A stretch of DNA of 64,000 nucleotides, from NCBI RefSeq assembly GCF_027912835.1, contig NZ_CP115768.1:1426001-1490000 (forward strand). The letters are read 5' to 3'. Positions 1 to 9,320 of the stretch are shown here, one piece after another (the first letter of the stretch is position 1; each line of letters opens with the position of its first letter). The position numbers and the translations under genes were made by a program. The notes below the pieces were generated by a model. It saw nothing but the letters and a program-made list of their open reading frames with translations, made no database searches and was not told the origin of the DNA. The DNA comes from Paracoccus sediminicola (lineage in GTDB: Bacteria; Pseudomonadota; Alphaproteobacteria; Rhodobacterales; Rhodobacteraceae).

Positions 1-202
1 CCCCGGTCCTGGGGTTCCGGCCGACCCGTGCATCGCGCCGTTTCACAGAAAATGCGCCAAAACCGCGCAGCTCGACCCGCTCGCCGCGAGACATGGCATC
101 GATGATCTCGTCAAAAATGGTCGACACGATGCGGTCAACGTCACGCTGGATGAGATGCGGATTCTCTTCGGCGATTCTCTGGATCAGCTCTGAGCGAATC
201 AT
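1..202 (-). CDS. ihfB: Integration host factor subunit beta (partial)
   Basis: This is the N-terminal 67 residues of a DNA-bending HU/IHF-family protein; the last 25 or so residues lie beyond the window edge. It begins [15 protein letters not shown] and contains the conserved GFGAFSVK segment and the beta-arm motif RNPRTG. Proline 64 corresponds to the intercalating proline of IHF. The start follows a GGGGGTAGGA ribosome-binding stretch. It lies downstream of cmk and rpsA on the same strand, the order usual for the beta subunit in proteobacteria, which separates it from HU and IHF-alpha. A terminator between rpsA and this gene implies its own promoter. Confidence 0.93.
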   Translation of the reverse strand, partial: MIRSELIQRIAEENPHLIQRDVDRIVSTIFDEIIDAMSRGERVELRGFGAFSVKRRDARVGRNPRTG

Positions 203-320
203 TCCTACCCCCAAGATATGCTTGTGCTGGCGGGCCTGAACACGCTGCCCGCGGTTAGGGTAGAAACGCGAAACTTATCATTTAGTTGCAAGAAATTCGG
301 ACGCATGTCCGATCAGTGAC

Positions 321-357
321 AAAAAAAGCCGCCCCCGGCAAGATGCCGGAAGCGGCT
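321..357 (-). terminator. Intrinsic terminator of rpsA
   Basis: Read on the minus strand, a GC-rich hairpin (AGCCGC and CCGGCA arms at 327-340, TGCCGG and GCGGCT at 344-357) is followed by seven T residues. It lies 21 bases past the rpsA stop codon and separates rpsA from ihfB. Confidence 0.85.
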
Positions 358-377
358 GATTTCAAAGCTTTTCCGGC

Positions 378-2057
378 TTACTCGCGGCTTTTCAGCGCGG
401 CGCCCAGAATATCGCCCAGCGAGGCACCCGAATCCGAGCTGCCATACTGTTCGACGGCTTCTTTCTCTTCGGCGATCTCGCGTGCCTTGATCGACAGGCC
501 CAGACGGCGGGTCTTGGTGTCGACATTGGTGACGCGCACATCGACCTTGTCGCCGACGCCGAAGCGTTCGGGACGCTGGTCCTGACGGTCGCGGGCCAGA
601 TCCGAGCGGCGGATGAACGACTTGGCGCCGTTATACTCCACCTCGATGCCGCCATCCTCGATCGCGGTGACTTCCACGGTGATGACATCGCCACGCTTCA
701 CGCCCTCGACGGCCTCGGCCATCGCGTCGTTTTCAAGCGCCTTGATCGACAGCGAGATACGCTCCTTCTCGACATCGACCTCCTGCACGACGGCTTTCAC
801 CATGTCGCCCTTGCGGAAGTCCTGGATCGCATCCTCGCCACGGGCATCCCATGAGATGTCGGACAGGTGCACCATGCCGTCGATATCGCCTTCGAGACCG
901 ACGAACAGACCGAACTCGGTGATGTTCTTGACTTCGCCCTCGATCTGGGTGCCGGCCGGATGGGTTTCCGAGAAGACTTCCCACGGGTTGCGCATGGTCT
1001 GCTTGAGACCCAGCGAAACGCGGCGCTTGGCTTCGTCGATCTCCAGCACCATGACGTCGACTTCCTGGCTGGTCGAGACGATCTTGCCGGGATGGACGTT
1101 CTTCTTGGTCCAGCTCATTTCCGAGACATGGACCAGGCCTTCGATACCGGCTTCCAGTTCCACGAAGGCACCGTAATCGGTGATGTTCGTCACGCGGCCG
1201 GCATGAACCGAACCGATCGGGAACTTCTCGGCCACCGTATCCCACGGATCGGCCTGGAGCTGCTTCATGCCGAGGCTGATGCGGTGGCTCTCGCGGTTGA
1301 TCTTGATGACCTGAACCTTGACGGTTTCGCCGATCGACAGGATCTCCGAGGGGTGGTTGACGCGGCGCCATGCCATGTCGGTGACGTGCAGCAGCCCGTC
1401 GACACCGCCCAGATCCACGAAGGCACCGTATTCGGTGATGTTCTTGACCACGCCGTCAACGGTCTGGCCTTCGGTCAGGTTGGCGATGACCTCGGCGCGC
1501 TGTTCGGCACGGCTTTCTTCCAGGATGGCGCGGCGCGACACGACGATATTGCCGCGGCGGCGGTCCATTTTCAGAATCTGGAAGGGCTGTTTCAGACCCA
1601 TCAGCGGGCCGGCATCGCGCACCGGGCGCACATCCACCTGCGAACCGGGCAGGAACGCAACCGCACCGCCCAGATCGACGGTGAAGCCGCCCTTGACGCG
1701 ACCGAAGATGGCGCCATCGACGCGCTCTTCGGCGGCATAGGCTTTTTCCAGGCGATCCCAGGCTTCCTCGCGGCGGGCCTTTTCACGGCTGATCGAGGCT
1801 TCGCCGCGGGCATTTTCCACGCGGTCCAGATAGACCTCGACCTCATCGCCGACGCTCAGACTGGCGTCTTCGCCGGGATTGGAGAATTCTTTCAGATCGA
1901 CGCGGCCTTCCATCTTGTAGCCGACATCGATAATGGCCTGTCCGGCCTCGATGGCAATAACCTTGCCCTTGACGACACTGCCTTCATTCGGCGTGTCGAT
2001 ATCGAGGCTCTCATTCAGCATCGCCTCGAAATCTTCCATGCTTGCGCGTTCAGCCAT
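378..2057 (-). CDS. rpsA: 30S ribosomal protein S1
   Basis: Ribosomal protein S1 of 559 residues, the mRNA-binding protein of the small subunit needed to initiate on structured leaders. The sequence shows repeated S1 (OB-fold) units. The two N-terminal units are diverged. The later ones carry the typical pattern of G-x-V-x-N-I-T-x-[YF]-G-A-F-V followed by G-L-[VL]-H-V-[ST]-[ED]-M, near residues 200, 285, 370 and 460. The length fits the usual six-domain protein. It lies between cmk and ihfB, the classical arrangement. A strong promoter-like sequence and a leader of about 150 bases precede it, consistent with autogenous control known for S1 in E. coli, although that is inference here. Confidence 0.97.
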   Translation of the reverse strand: MAERASMEDFEAMLNESLDIDTPNEGSVVKGKVIAIEAGQAIIDVGYKMEGRVDLKEFSNPGEDASLSVGDEVEVYLDRVENARGEASISREKARREEAWDRLEKAYAAEERVDGAIFGRVKGGFTVDLGGAVAFLPGSQVDVRPVRDAGPLMGLKQPFQILKMDRRRGNIVVSRRAILEESRAEQRAEVIANLTEGQTVDGVVKNITEYGAFVDLGGVDGLLHVTDMAWRRVNHPSEILSIGETVKVQVIKINRESHRISLGMKQLQADPWDTVAEKFPIGSVHAGRVTNITDYGAFVELEAGIEGLVHVSEMSWTKKNVHPGKIVSTSQEVDVMVLEIDEAKRRVSLGLKQTMRNPWEVFSETHPAGTQIEGEVKNITEFGLFVGLEGDIDGMVHLSDISWDARGEDAIQDFRKGDMVKAVVQEVDVEKERISLSIKALENDAMAEAVEGVKRGDVITVEVTAIEDGGIEVEYNGAKSFIRRSDLARDRQDQRPERFGVGDKVDVRVTNVDTKTRRLGLSIKAREIAEEKEAVEQYGSSDSGASLGDILGAALKSRE

Positions 2058-2212
2058 AAGCTTTCAGTTTCCTTTACGTTGTTTTTCAGGCCTGACGGTT
2101 GGCTCCGCCGGTCTTTATGGCGCCTTTCGGAACGACAAAGGGTCGCGGCGCAATGCCCGACCCGGTCTTCAGCGGCCTGTTCTGGCCATGTCATTCGATT
2201 GACTTGCGCGGG

Positions 2213-2241
2213 CATATACGGGGAATCGCCGGGCTTGACAA
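2213..2241 (-). promoter_or_regulatory. Predicted sigma-70-type promoter of rpsA
   Basis: On the minus strand TTGTCA (2236-2241) and TATATG (2213-2218) are separated by exactly 17 bases. The -35 matches the consensus at five of six positions and the -10 at four of six. Transcription would start near 2205 and leave an untranslated leader of about 150 bases. Confidence 0.6.
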
Positions 2242-2316
2242 GGGCCAGGGCCAGCGATCACGGGGCGACGGCGGAATTCCGGCGCGGCCCTGCGGGCACA
2301 GCCAACGCAGCGCGGC

Positions 2317-2907
2317 CTATGCTTTCGGATAGCGGCTCTCGACCTCGGCAATGGCGCGCGAGACCGCTTCGCCGATGCTCATCGCGGTGGTGTCGAGCGT
2401 GATCGCGTCCGCTGCCGCGCAGAGCGGAGCGGTGGCGCGGGCGGAATCGCGCGCGTCGCGTTCGCGCAGAGCGGCCAGAGTCTCGGCCTCATCGGCACCG
2501 ATCTCGGCGGCGCGCCGCCGCGCCCGCACCTCATCCGAGGCGATCACATAGAGTTTCAGATGCGCCTCGGGGCAGATCACCGTGCCGATGTCTCGCCCAT
2601 CCAGCACCGCCCCCGGTTCGCGCAGCGCAAAATCCCGCTGGAACGTCACCAGAGCGTCTCGCACTTCAGGGATCGCCGCGACCCGGCTCGCCGCCTGCCC
2701 GGCCTCGTTGCTGCGCAGATCAGGGCGTTTCAGATCGTCGGGATCCAGCATCCGCGCCGCACCGATCGGATCGCCGCCACGCGCACCCACGGCGCGATAC
2801 AGAAGCCCCGTATCGAGGTGATGGAACCCGAAACGCTCGGCCAATGCGCGCGAGATCGTGCCTTTCCCGGACGCCGCCGGCCCGTCAATGGCGATGGTAA
2901 ATGGCAT
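2317..2907 (-). CDS. cmk: (d)CMP kinase
   Basis: Cytidylate kinase of 196 residues, which phosphorylates CMP and dCMP with ATP. The P-loop GPAASGKGT lies at residues 9-17, followed by the family motif [10 protein letters not shown] near 30 and [13 protein letters not shown] near 105. The open frame extends further upstream, but the start chosen gives the canonical N-terminus [10 protein letters not shown] and has AGGAG seven bases before it. It lies upstream of rpsA on the same strand. The predicted rpsA promoter sits between them, so coupling to rpsA may be partial. Confidence 0.95.
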   Translation of the reverse strand: MPFTIAIDGPAASGKGTISRALAERFGFHHLDTGLLYRAVGARGGDPIGAARMLDPDDLKRPDLRSNEAGQAASRVAAIPEVRDALVTFQRDFALREPGAVLDGRDIGTVICPEAHLKLYVIASDEVRARRRAAEIGADEAETLAALRERDARDSARATAPLCAAADAITLDTTAMSIGEAVSRAIAEVESRYPKA

Positions 2908-2963
2908 GATCCGCTCCTGTCCCGATATCTGCGATGTGCCATGCCGCCGCGGGTGGCTGCAAC

Positions 2964-2994
2964 GAAAAACGCCGGCCTCGAAGGGCCGGCGTTT
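2964..2994 (-). terminator. Intrinsic terminator of tsf
   Basis: An 11-base-pair stem (2967-2977 with 2984-2994) with a six-base loop is followed on the minus strand by a run of five T residues. It begins about 20 bases after the tsf stop codon and separates rpsB-tsf from cmk. Confidence 0.88.
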
Positions 2995-3013
2995 CCTGCG
3001 AAGTCGAAGCGGA

Positions 3014-3892
3014 TCAGTTGCCGCCGAGGGTCTTGGCGACCTCGGCCGCGAAATCCTCTTCTTTCTTCTCGATGCCTTCACCGACGCCCATGCGCACGAA
3101 GGACAGGATCTCGACCCCGGCCTCTTTCGCGGCTTCGCCAACAGTGATGTCGGGGTTTATGACGAATTTCTGGCCGAGAAGCGTGACCTCCTCGAAGAAT
3201 TTCTTCATCCGGCCCTTGATCATGTTCTCGATGATGTTTTCGGGCTTGCCGGATTCGCGGGCCTGCTCGGTCAGGACGGATTTCTCACGCTCGACCAGGG
3301 CCGGGTCCAGATCCTTCTCGGAAAGCGAGGCCGGGTTGGTCGCGGCGATATGCATGGCGATCTGCTTGCCGATCTCGGCGTTTTCGCCCTTCAGCGCGAC
3401 CAGCACGCCGATCTTGCCCATATTCGGCGCGGCAGCATTGTGGACGTAGGAGACGACGCTGTCGCCCTCGACCTTGTCCATGCGGCGCAGTTCCATCTTT
3501 TCGCCAATCTTGGCGACAGCATCGGTGACGACCTCGTTCACGGTCTTGCCGTTCAGTTCGGCATCACGCAGCGCGTCGACGGAATCGACCTTCAAGGCGG
3601 TCTCGGCAATGCCGCGCACCATATTCTGGAATTCTTCGTTCTTGGCGACGAAATCGGTTTCCGAGTTCACCTCGACGGCAACACCCTTGCCACCCTCGAC
3701 GGCAACGGCAACGAGACCCTCGGCAGCGACGCGGTCGGCCTTCTTGGCCGCCTTTGCCAGACCCTTGGTGCGCAGCCAGTCCACTGCGGCATCCATGTTG
3801 CCGTCATTCTCGGTCAGCGCCTTCTTGGCGTCCATCATCCCTGCGCCGGTGGTCTCGCGCAGTTCCTTCACCATCTGAGCGGTAATCGCCAT
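3014..3892 (-). CDS. tsf: Elongation factor Ts
   Basis: Nucleotide exchange factor for EF-Tu, 292 residues, a normal family length. The N-terminal UBA-like segment reads [21 protein letters not shown]. The core contains the EF-Tu-contacting signature [10 protein letters not shown] near residue 80. It follows rpsB by 69 bases on the same strand, as in nearly all bacteria, and ends at a strong hairpin terminator. Confidence 0.97.
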   Translation of the reverse strand: MAITAQMVKELRETTGAGMMDAKKALTENDGNMDAAVDWLRTKGLAKAAKKADRVAAEGLVAVAVEGGKGVAVEVNSETDFVAKNEEFQNMVRGIAETALKVDSVDALRDAELNGKTVNEVVTDAVAKIGEKMELRRMDKVEGDSVVSYVHNAAAPNMGKIGVLVALKGENAEIGKQIAMHIAATNPASLSEKDLDPALVEREKSVLTEQARESGKPENIIENMIKGRMKKFFEEVTLLGQKFVINPDITVGEAAKEAGVEILSFVRMGVGEGIEKKEEDFAAEVAKTLGGN

Positions 3893-3961
3893 GTGGCTTC
3901 TCCTTCTATGGGGATCGGACGGGGCATAGCCCCGCCCGGTAACAATTCGGTAACGACGAGA

Positions 3962-4747
3962 TCAGGCGTCGGATTCGGCGGAGACGGTCTCTTCGCTCTC
4001 GGCGACTTCCTCGGCCGGAGCTTCGGAGAGCGCGCCAAGATCGACGCCCGCAGCGCCCATCTGCGCCGACATGCCGTCCAGTGCCGCCCGGCTGGCCAGA
4101 TCGCAGTAAAGCGCGATGGCGCGGGCCGCGTCGTCATTGCCGGGGATGATGTAATCCACCCCCTCGGGCGAGCAGTTCGTATCGACGACCGCAACGACCG
4201 GGATGCCCAGCTTCTTCGCCTCGGCGATGGCCAGGTCTTCCTTGTTGACGTCGATCACGAAAAGCAGGTCCGGCAGGCCGCCCATCTCGCGGATGCCGCC
4301 CAGCGAGGCTTGCAGCTTGGCCTGCTCGCGCTCAAGCTGGAGACGCTCTTTCTTGGTCAGGCCCTCGGCGCCCTGCGACATCGTCTCGTCAATCTGCTTG
4401 AGACGGTTGATCGACTGCGACACGGTCTTCCAGTTGGTCAGCGTGCCGCCGAGCCAGCGGTGATTCATGTAGAATTGCGCCGATTTTTCAGCCGCATCCG
4501 CGATCGGCTTCTGCGCCTGACGCTTGGTGCCGACGAACAGCACACGGCCGCCCTTGGCCACGGTCTCGCGCACGGCGTTCAGCGCCTGGTCCAGCATCGG
4601 GACGGTCTGGGTCAGATCGACGATATGGATGCCGTTGCGGTCGCCATAGATATATTCCGACATCCGCGGGTTCCACCGCTGAGTCTGGTGACCGTAGTGA
4701 ACGCCAGCTTCGAGCAGCTGACGCATGGAAAATTCGGGAAGCGCCAT
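3962..4747 (-). CDS. rpsB: 30S ribosomal protein S2
   Basis: Ribosomal protein S2 of 261 residues. It begins [21 protein letters not shown], with the family motifs [22 protein letters not shown] and the segment [11 protein letters not shown]. An ATG two codons earlier exists, but AGGA is well spaced (8 bases) only for the MALPEF start. The C-terminal tail is acidic and rich in Glu and Ala, a common alphaproteobacterial extension. It is the first gene of the rpsB-tsf operon. Confidence 0.97.
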   Translation of the reverse strand: MALPEFSMRQLLEAGVHYGHQTQRWNPRMSEYIYGDRNGIHIVDLTQTVPMLDQALNAVRETVAKGGRVLFVGTKRQAQKPIADAAEKSAQFYMNHRWLGGTLTNWKTVSQSINRLKQIDETMSQGAEGLTKKERLQLEREQAKLQASLGGIREMGGLPDLLFVIDVNKEDLAIAEAKKLGIPVVAVVDTNCSPEGVDYIIPGNDDAARAIALYCDLASRAALDGMSAQMGAAGVDLGALSEAPAEEVAESEETVSAESDA

Positions 4748-5092
4748 GTCCATTTCCTTTCCGGTTTGCGCCTGGGCAGAGGATCTCAGGGTTGCCCCCA
4801 ACCGGTGGACCAGACCGGGATGTCTCCCCGGAACGGCCCGCCTCTGCCTGTGAAGTGGGGTGGCGCTTAGACCATCCTTTCCAACAAGGCAAGCCCCGTC
4901 GGCGAGCAAGGCCAGCTTAGATCAAGTTTTACGCGTTTGACGCGAGAGAAACCGTCGCAAGGCGCGTATTTTCGGGGCCCGGTCAACCGAAACTTAACCC
5001 GCATTGCCCTAGAACGGCCGAAACGGAATGACGCGAGGGGACGCATTCATGTGCAACATCTTCCAGAACCGGCGTCGGGACGCCAGGCCACT
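4748..5092. other. Divergent intergenic region between rpsB and the chemotaxis operon
   Basis: No credible gene is seen in this 345-base region. It must hold the promoter of rpsB-tsf on the minus strand and that of the STAS-che operon on the plus strand. Only a weak candidate for rpsB was identified, and no clear plus-strand promoter was recognised. Confidence 0.7.
4866..4893 (-). promoter_or_regulatory. Weak candidate promoter of rpsB-tsf
   Basis: On the minus strand CTTGCC (4888-4893) precedes TCTAAG (4866-4871) with a 16-base spacer. Both hexamers match the housekeeping consensus only partly. The placement, about 115 bases before the rpsB start, is reasonable, but the call is tentative. 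Confidence 0.3.
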
Positions 5093-5365
5093 ATGACAGA
5101 TGCCCTGACCCTTCCCGAAAGACTGGATCTGACCGCAGCAAAACCCCTGGCGCGCGACCTCGCCGCAATGACCGGCGCGATCCGGCTCGACGCCTCTGGC
5201 GTGACGCATCTGGGGGGGCTTTGCCTGCAAGTGCTGCTTGGCGCGGCGCGGGGCTGCCGGGCCTCTGGCCGCGGCTTCTCGATCACCGACAGATCGCCCG
5301 ATTTCGATGCCGCGCTGGCGCTGTTCGGCGTCGACCTGGAACTGCTCGCTGAGGAGGCAGGCTGA
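5093..5365 (+). CDS. STAS-domain protein of the chemotaxis operon
   Basis: A 90-residue protein consisting of a single STAS-like domain. The segment AIRLDASGVTHLGGLCLQVL has the beta-strand and helix pattern of anti-sigma-factor-antagonist folds. The usual phosphorylatable serine or threonine near the D-x-S motif would correspond to the Thr-His-Leu segment. The open frame extends upstream; the chosen ATG begins the domain. The stop overlaps the ATG of cheY by one base, so it is the first cistron of the che operon. STAS proteins in this position occur in other alphaproteobacterial che operons, but their role is not settled. No partner kinase or anti-sigma factor is visible nearby. Confidence 0.75.
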   Translation: MTDALTLPERLDLTAAKPLARDLAAMTGAIRLDASGVTHLGGLCLQVLLGAARGCRASGRGFSITDRSPDFDAALALFGVDLELLAEEAG

Positions 5366-5730
5366 TGAGTTTGAAGATTCTCGCGGTGGATGACAGCCGC
5401 ACCATGCGCGACATGCTGCGCATCTCGCTGACCGGGGCCGGCATGAACGTGACCACCGCCAATGACGGCGTGCATGGGCTCGAGGTGCTCGAGGCGTTTC
5501 AGCCCGATGCGATCATTTCGGACGTGAACATGCCGCGGCTCGACGGGTTCGGCTTTATCGAGGCCGTGCGCAAGATCGACCATCTTCGCGCCACTCCGAT
5601 CCTGATGCTGACCACCGAAAGCGCGCCGGAACTGAAGGCAAGGGCCCGCAATGCAGGTGCAACCGGCTGGATCGTCAAGCCATTCGATCCGCAAAAGCTG
5701 GTCAGCTCGCTCAAGATGGTCACAGGCTGA
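5365..5730 (+). CDS. cheY: Chemotaxis response regulator CheY (first copy)
   Basis: A single receiver domain of 121 residues. The acidic pair is Asp9-Asp10, the phosphoacceptor is Asp53 in SDVNMP, the conserved threonine lies in LMLTTES and the lysine in IVKPF. It starts within the stop codon of the STAS gene and is followed 11 bases later by cheA, so translation is likely coupled. It would be phosphorylated by CheA and either bind the flagellar switch or act as a phosphate sink; the sequence alone does not tell which. Confidence 0.93.
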   Translation: MSLKILAVDDSRTMRDMLRISLTGAGMNVTTANDGVHGLEVLEAFQPDAIISDVNMPRLDGFGFIEAVRKIDHLRATPILMLTTESAPELKARARNAGATGWIVKPFDPQKLVSSLKMVTG

Positions 5731-5741
5731 GGGGGCGCCAT

Positions 5742-7979
5742 ATGTCCAATGACCCGATGGCGGAGATCCGCGCCTCTTTCTTCGTCGAATGCGAAGAGTT
5801 GCTGGAAAGCCTTCAGGATTCGCTGAACCTCATGGATGAGGGCGCGCATGACGCGGAAACCATCAATGTGGTGTTTCGCGCGGTGCATTCGATCAAGGGC
5901 GGTGCCGGGGCCTTCGGGCTGGATGCGCTCGTGGCCTTCGCGCATCGCTACGAGACCGTCCTGGATGAGCTTCGTGCGGACCGGATCACGCTGACGGCCG
6001 AGGCGATGAAGCTCTTTTTCCAGGCCGCCGACATGTTGCAGGATCAGGTTCGCGCGGCCAGCGAAGGCGACGACGAACCGCCAGGCGCCGAGGAGGTGCT
6101 GACCGCGCTGGAAGCGCTTCTGGGCGAAGACGGCCTGCCCGTTGAAGAAGAGGTCGATTTCACACCGGCTGGGCTCACCCTCGATTTCGGCGCTCCGAGC
6201 GCGGGCGAGGACGCCACGCCGATGGCCATGCAGGACGACACCATTGGCGCCGACGCCACCGACGAGGCGTGCTGGGCCGTATCATTCACCCCGGCAGCGG
6301 GGCTCTATCAAAGCGGCAACGAAACATTGCTGCTCCTGCGCAGCCTCGCCGAGTTGGGCCGCTGCGAAACCCGCTGCATCGTGCCCGACCCGCTGCCTGC
6401 CCCGTGCGAAGACACCGCCGAAACGCCTCTCCTGTCGTGGCACGTGATCCTGCGCGGCGATGTGACCGAGGCCGATATCGGACAGGTATTCGATTTCGTC
6501 TCCGACGTTTGCACATTGGAAATCACCCAGGCGACGCCCTCACGTGACGCGCTCGGCAGCAGTTTCCTGATGATGAACGCCAATTCATCCGATCCCGCGT
6601 CGCCTGCAAAGCCTGAGCCCGCACCGGGCCCGACGCTCAGCCTCGTCGCCGAAAAGCCTGTCCCGGACGAGGCCAGAGCTTCTGCGCCTGCGGCCGATAC
6701 CCGGCGCCCGGCAGAAATGCCATCGGGTCCCCCGGCAAAGCCGGCCGCCAAAGCCGCGAAAGCCAACGCCGCGGCCGAGCCGGGGGCGACGGTCCGGGTG
6801 GATCTGGAAAAAATCGACCGGCTGGTCAATCTCGTCGGCGAGCTGGTCATCAACCAGGCGATGCTCGCGCAGAGCGTGGAAGAGGCCGGTGTCGGCCATC
6901 ACACCGACGTCATGAGCGGGCTGGAGTCCTTCATGACGCTGACCCGCGACATCCAGGAAAGCGTGATGATGATCCGCGCCCAGCCGGTCAAGCCACTGTT
7001 CCAGCGGATGGGCCGCATCGTGCGCGAGGCCTCCTCCAGCGTTGGCAAGGAGGTCAGGCTCAAGACCGAGGGCGACTATACCGAGGTTGACAAGACGGTG
7101 ATCGAGCGTCTTTCGGACCCGCTGACACATATGATCCGCAACGCGGTTGATCACGGGCTGGAAACGCCCGAGAAACGTCGTGCCGCCGGCAAGCCCTCCG
7201 AGGGGGTGATCCTGCTTTCCGCGAGCCATCGCGCCGGTCGCGTGCTGATCGAGATCGAGGATGACGGCGCCGGCATCGACCGCGACAAGGTCCGCGATAT
7301 CGCCATAGGAAAGGGGCTGATCCCGGCAGACGCGCAGCTGACCGACACAGAAATCGACAATCTGCTGTTTCTGCCCGGCTTCTCGACGGCGTCCCAGATC
7401 TCGGCCCTGTCGGGACGCGGCGTCGGGATGGATGTGGTGAAAAGTGCAATCACCGCCCTGGGAGGCCGGATTTCGATCACCAGCACTCCCGGTCAGGGCA
7501 CGAAGTTTTCCATCTCGCTTCCGCTGACACTCGCCGTTCTCGACGGCATGGTCGTGCAGGCTGCCGGCCAGACACTGGTCGTCCCGCTCTCTGCCATTGT
7601 CGAGACCGCAAAGCTGGAAAACAGCAATATCCAGCGCCTGGCTTCGTCCGGCGAGATGATGCAGATCCGCGGCGAATTCGTGCCGCTCTTCGATCTGGGC
7701 CGCCAGCTCGGCTTCCGAAACGGGCGCGACGGCGCAAAATCGGGGATCATCCTGCTGACCTCACAGGATGACGGCAAGCGCGCCGCGCTGATCGTCGACG
7801 CCATCATGGAGCAGCGCCAGGTCGTCATCAAGGGCCTCGGGCAGAGCTATGGCAACATCCCCGGCGTCGCTGCGGCAACCATCCTCGGCGACGGGCAGAT
7901 CGCGCTGATTCTCGATCCCGCGGATCTCACCCATCCCGGCAACCGACTTCCAGTCAACGAACTCAAGGCAGCAGGGTAA
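5742..7979 (+). CDS. cheA: Chemotaxis histidine kinase CheA
   Basis: Sensor kinase of 745 residues. The Hpt (P1) domain has phosphoacceptor His49 in VHSIKGGAGAFG. A poorly conserved middle region contains an Ala/Pro-rich linker near residues 280-345. The P3 dimerization helices begin at KIDRLVNLVGELVINQ. The HATPase (P4) domain has the N box HMIRNAVDHGLE, the G1 box EDDGAGID and the G2 box GRGVGMDVV. A CheW-like P5 domain ends the protein. It lies between cheY and cheW, with four bases to cheW. It acts in a membrane-associated complex with receptors, none of which are encoded here. Confidence 0.96.
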   Translation: MSNDPMAEIRASFFVECEELLESLQDSLNLMDEGAHDAETINVVFRAVHSIKGGAGAFGLDALVAFAHRYETVLDELRADRITLTAEAMKLFFQAADMLQDQVRAASEGDDEPPGAEEVLTALEALLGEDGLPVEEEVDFTPAGLTLDFGAPSAGEDATPMAMQDDTIGADATDEACWAVSFTPAAGLYQSGNETLLLLRSLAELGRCETRCIVPDPLPAPCEDTAETPLLSWHVILRGDVTEADIGQVFDFVSDVCTLEITQATPSRDALGSSFLMMNANSSDPASPAKPEPAPGPTLSLVAEKPVPDEARASAPAADTRRPAEMPSGPPAKPAAKAAKANAAAEPGATVRVDLEKIDRLVNLVGELVINQAMLAQSVEEAGVGHHTDVMSGLESFMTLTRDIQESVMMIRAQPVKPLFQRMGRIVREASSSVGKEVRLKTEGDYTEVDKTVIERLSDPLTHMIRNAVDHGLETPEKRRAAGKPSEGVILLSASHRAGRVLIEIEDDGAGIDRDKVRDIAIGKGLIPADAQLTDTEIDNLLFLPGFSTASQISALSGRGVGMDVVKSAITALGGRISITSTPGQGTKFSISLPLTLAVLDGMVVQAAGQTLVVPLSAIVETAKLENSNIQRLASSGEMMQIRGEFVPLFDLGRQLGFRNGRDGAKSGIILLTSQDDGKRAALIVDAIMEQRQVVIKGLGQSYGNIPGVAAATILGDGQIALILDPADLTHPGNRLPVNELKAAG

Positions 7980-7983
7980 GCCC

Positions 7984-8451
7984 ATGACCGACACAGCGCA
8001 TCTCACCCATGATGAGGATCTCGAGCTTCTCTCCTTCCGCATCGGCGAACAGGAATATTGCGTCGACATCATGTCCGTCCGCGAGATCCGCGGCTGGACC
8101 AAGGCGACGCCGCTGCCCTATTCTCCACCCCATGTCAAAGGCGTCATCAATCTCCGCGGCACCGTGCTGCCGGTGGTGGATCTGTCGGCGCGGCTGGGAA
8201 TGGACGCAATCGAGCCGGTCGAGCGCAACGTCATCGTCGTGGTCAGCATCGGCGACGAGATGGCCGGGCTTCTGGTCGACGCGGTCTCTGATATTCTGAC
8301 CGCCCCGCGCGAAGACATGCAGAGCCCGCCCGATATCGGCGCCGACCCGTCGTCGCGCTGCGTGGAATCCTTGCTTCTCGTCGAAGGCAAGCTGATCCGC
8401 GTCCTGGATCTTTCGGTGGTTCTGCCGCGCGACACCCGGGACGCGGCATGA
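7984..8451 (+). CDS. cheW: Chemotaxis coupling protein CheW
   Basis: A stand-alone CheW domain of 155 residues, linking CheA to chemoreceptors. It shows the typical pattern LSFRIGEQEYCVDIMSVREI, then HVKGVINLRGTVLPVVDL, and later VDAVSDIL. It lies four bases after cheA, and its stop overlaps the cheR start (ATGA). Confidence 0.95.
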   Translation: MTDTAHLTHDEDLELLSFRIGEQEYCVDIMSVREIRGWTKATPLPYSPPHVKGVINLRGTVLPVVDLSARLGMDAIEPVERNVIVVVSIGDEMAGLLVDAVSDILTAPREDMQSPPDIGADPSSRCVESLLLVEGKLIRVLDLSVVLPRDTRDAA

Positions 8452-9302
8452 ATCACCCTGCCTTCTCCTCCGTCAGCTGGTCGATGAACGACCAGGAATT
8501 CGAGCAGTTACGGAAAACCATCTATGCGTATTCCGGGATCGTGATCGGGCCGGAGAAGCGCAGCATGATCCGCGCCCGTCTCCAGAAGCGTCTCGCAACA
8601 CTGAAGCTGACGTCTATGGCAGAGTATCTCCGGCTGGTCGGCGGGGTCGCCGGCAGCGCCGAGCGAGAGCATTTCATTTCATCGCTGACCACCAATGTGA
8701 CCAGCTTTTTCCGCGAGAAGCATCACTTCTCGATGCTGACAGACCGGATCCTGCCCGGGGTGACGCCCGCACAGCCGCAAGGCGCGAAAACCCTGATCTG
8801 GTCGGCAGGTTGCAGCAGCGGTCAGGAACCCTATTCCATCGCGCTGAGCATTCTCGACCGCCGTCCAGAGCTGGCCGAGCGGACGCGTATCCTGGCCTCC
8901 GACATCGACAGCTGCATCCTGTCCAAGGCGCGCAGCGGCCGCTATCGCCGCAGCGACCTGACAGCCGTCCCGCCCGAAATGCAGGCCCGCTATTTCCGCC
9001 CGGTGCATGAACCGGCGGCATCCGAAGAGATTGAACTGGCCGCACCCGTCCGCTCGATGGTGGAGTTTCGGCAGGTCAATCTGAACTCGGCCTGGCCGGT
9101 CGCGCAGGGATTCAGCGTCATCTTCTGCCGCAACGTCGCAATCTATTTCGATCAGGACACGCAGAGATCGCTCTGGCTGAAATTTCACGCATCGCTGAGG
9201 CCCGGCGGCTGGCTGCTGATCGGTCATTCCGAGCGTGTGCCAGCCGAGATGCATCACCTGCTGCGCCCAAGCGGGATCACCGCCTATCAGAAACCGAACT
9301 GA
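8448..9302 (+). CDS. cheR: Chemoreceptor glutamate methyltransferase CheR
   Basis: SAM-dependent methyltransferase of 284 residues that methylates receptor glutamates during adaptation. The N-terminal helical domain precedes the motif SLTTNVTSFFRE, a family hallmark. The SAM-binding segment WSAGCSSGQEPYSIA and the later motif IFCRNVAIYFD are present. The start overlaps the end of cheW by four bases. The counteracting methylesterase gene cheB is not in this operon. Confidence 0.95.
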   Translation: MNHPAFSSVSWSMNDQEFEQLRKTIYAYSGIVIGPEKRSMIRARLQKRLATLKLTSMAEYLRLVGGVAGSAEREHFISSLTTNVTSFFREKHHFSMLTDRILPGVTPAQPQGAKTLIWSAGCSSGQEPYSIALSILDRRPELAERTRILASDIDSCILSKARSGRYRRSDLTAVPPEMQARYFRPVHEPAASEEIELAAPVRSMVEFRQVNLNSAWPVAQGFSVIFCRNVAIYFDQDTQRSLWLKFHASLRPGGWLLIGHSERVPAEMHHLLRPSGITAYQKPN

Positions 9303-9320
9303 CCAGCTCCGGAGAGAGAG

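Noticed and set aside
867..2402. Long open frame antisense to rpsA (511 codons)
   Set aside because: It mirrors rpsA on the other strand, has no recognisable protein motif and arises from high GC content. The sense gene is certain.
2858..4870. 670-codon open frame antisense to tsf and rpsB
   Set aside because: It spans two certain genes and their spacer on the opposite strand, with no conserved motif. Stop-poor antisense frames are common at this GC content.
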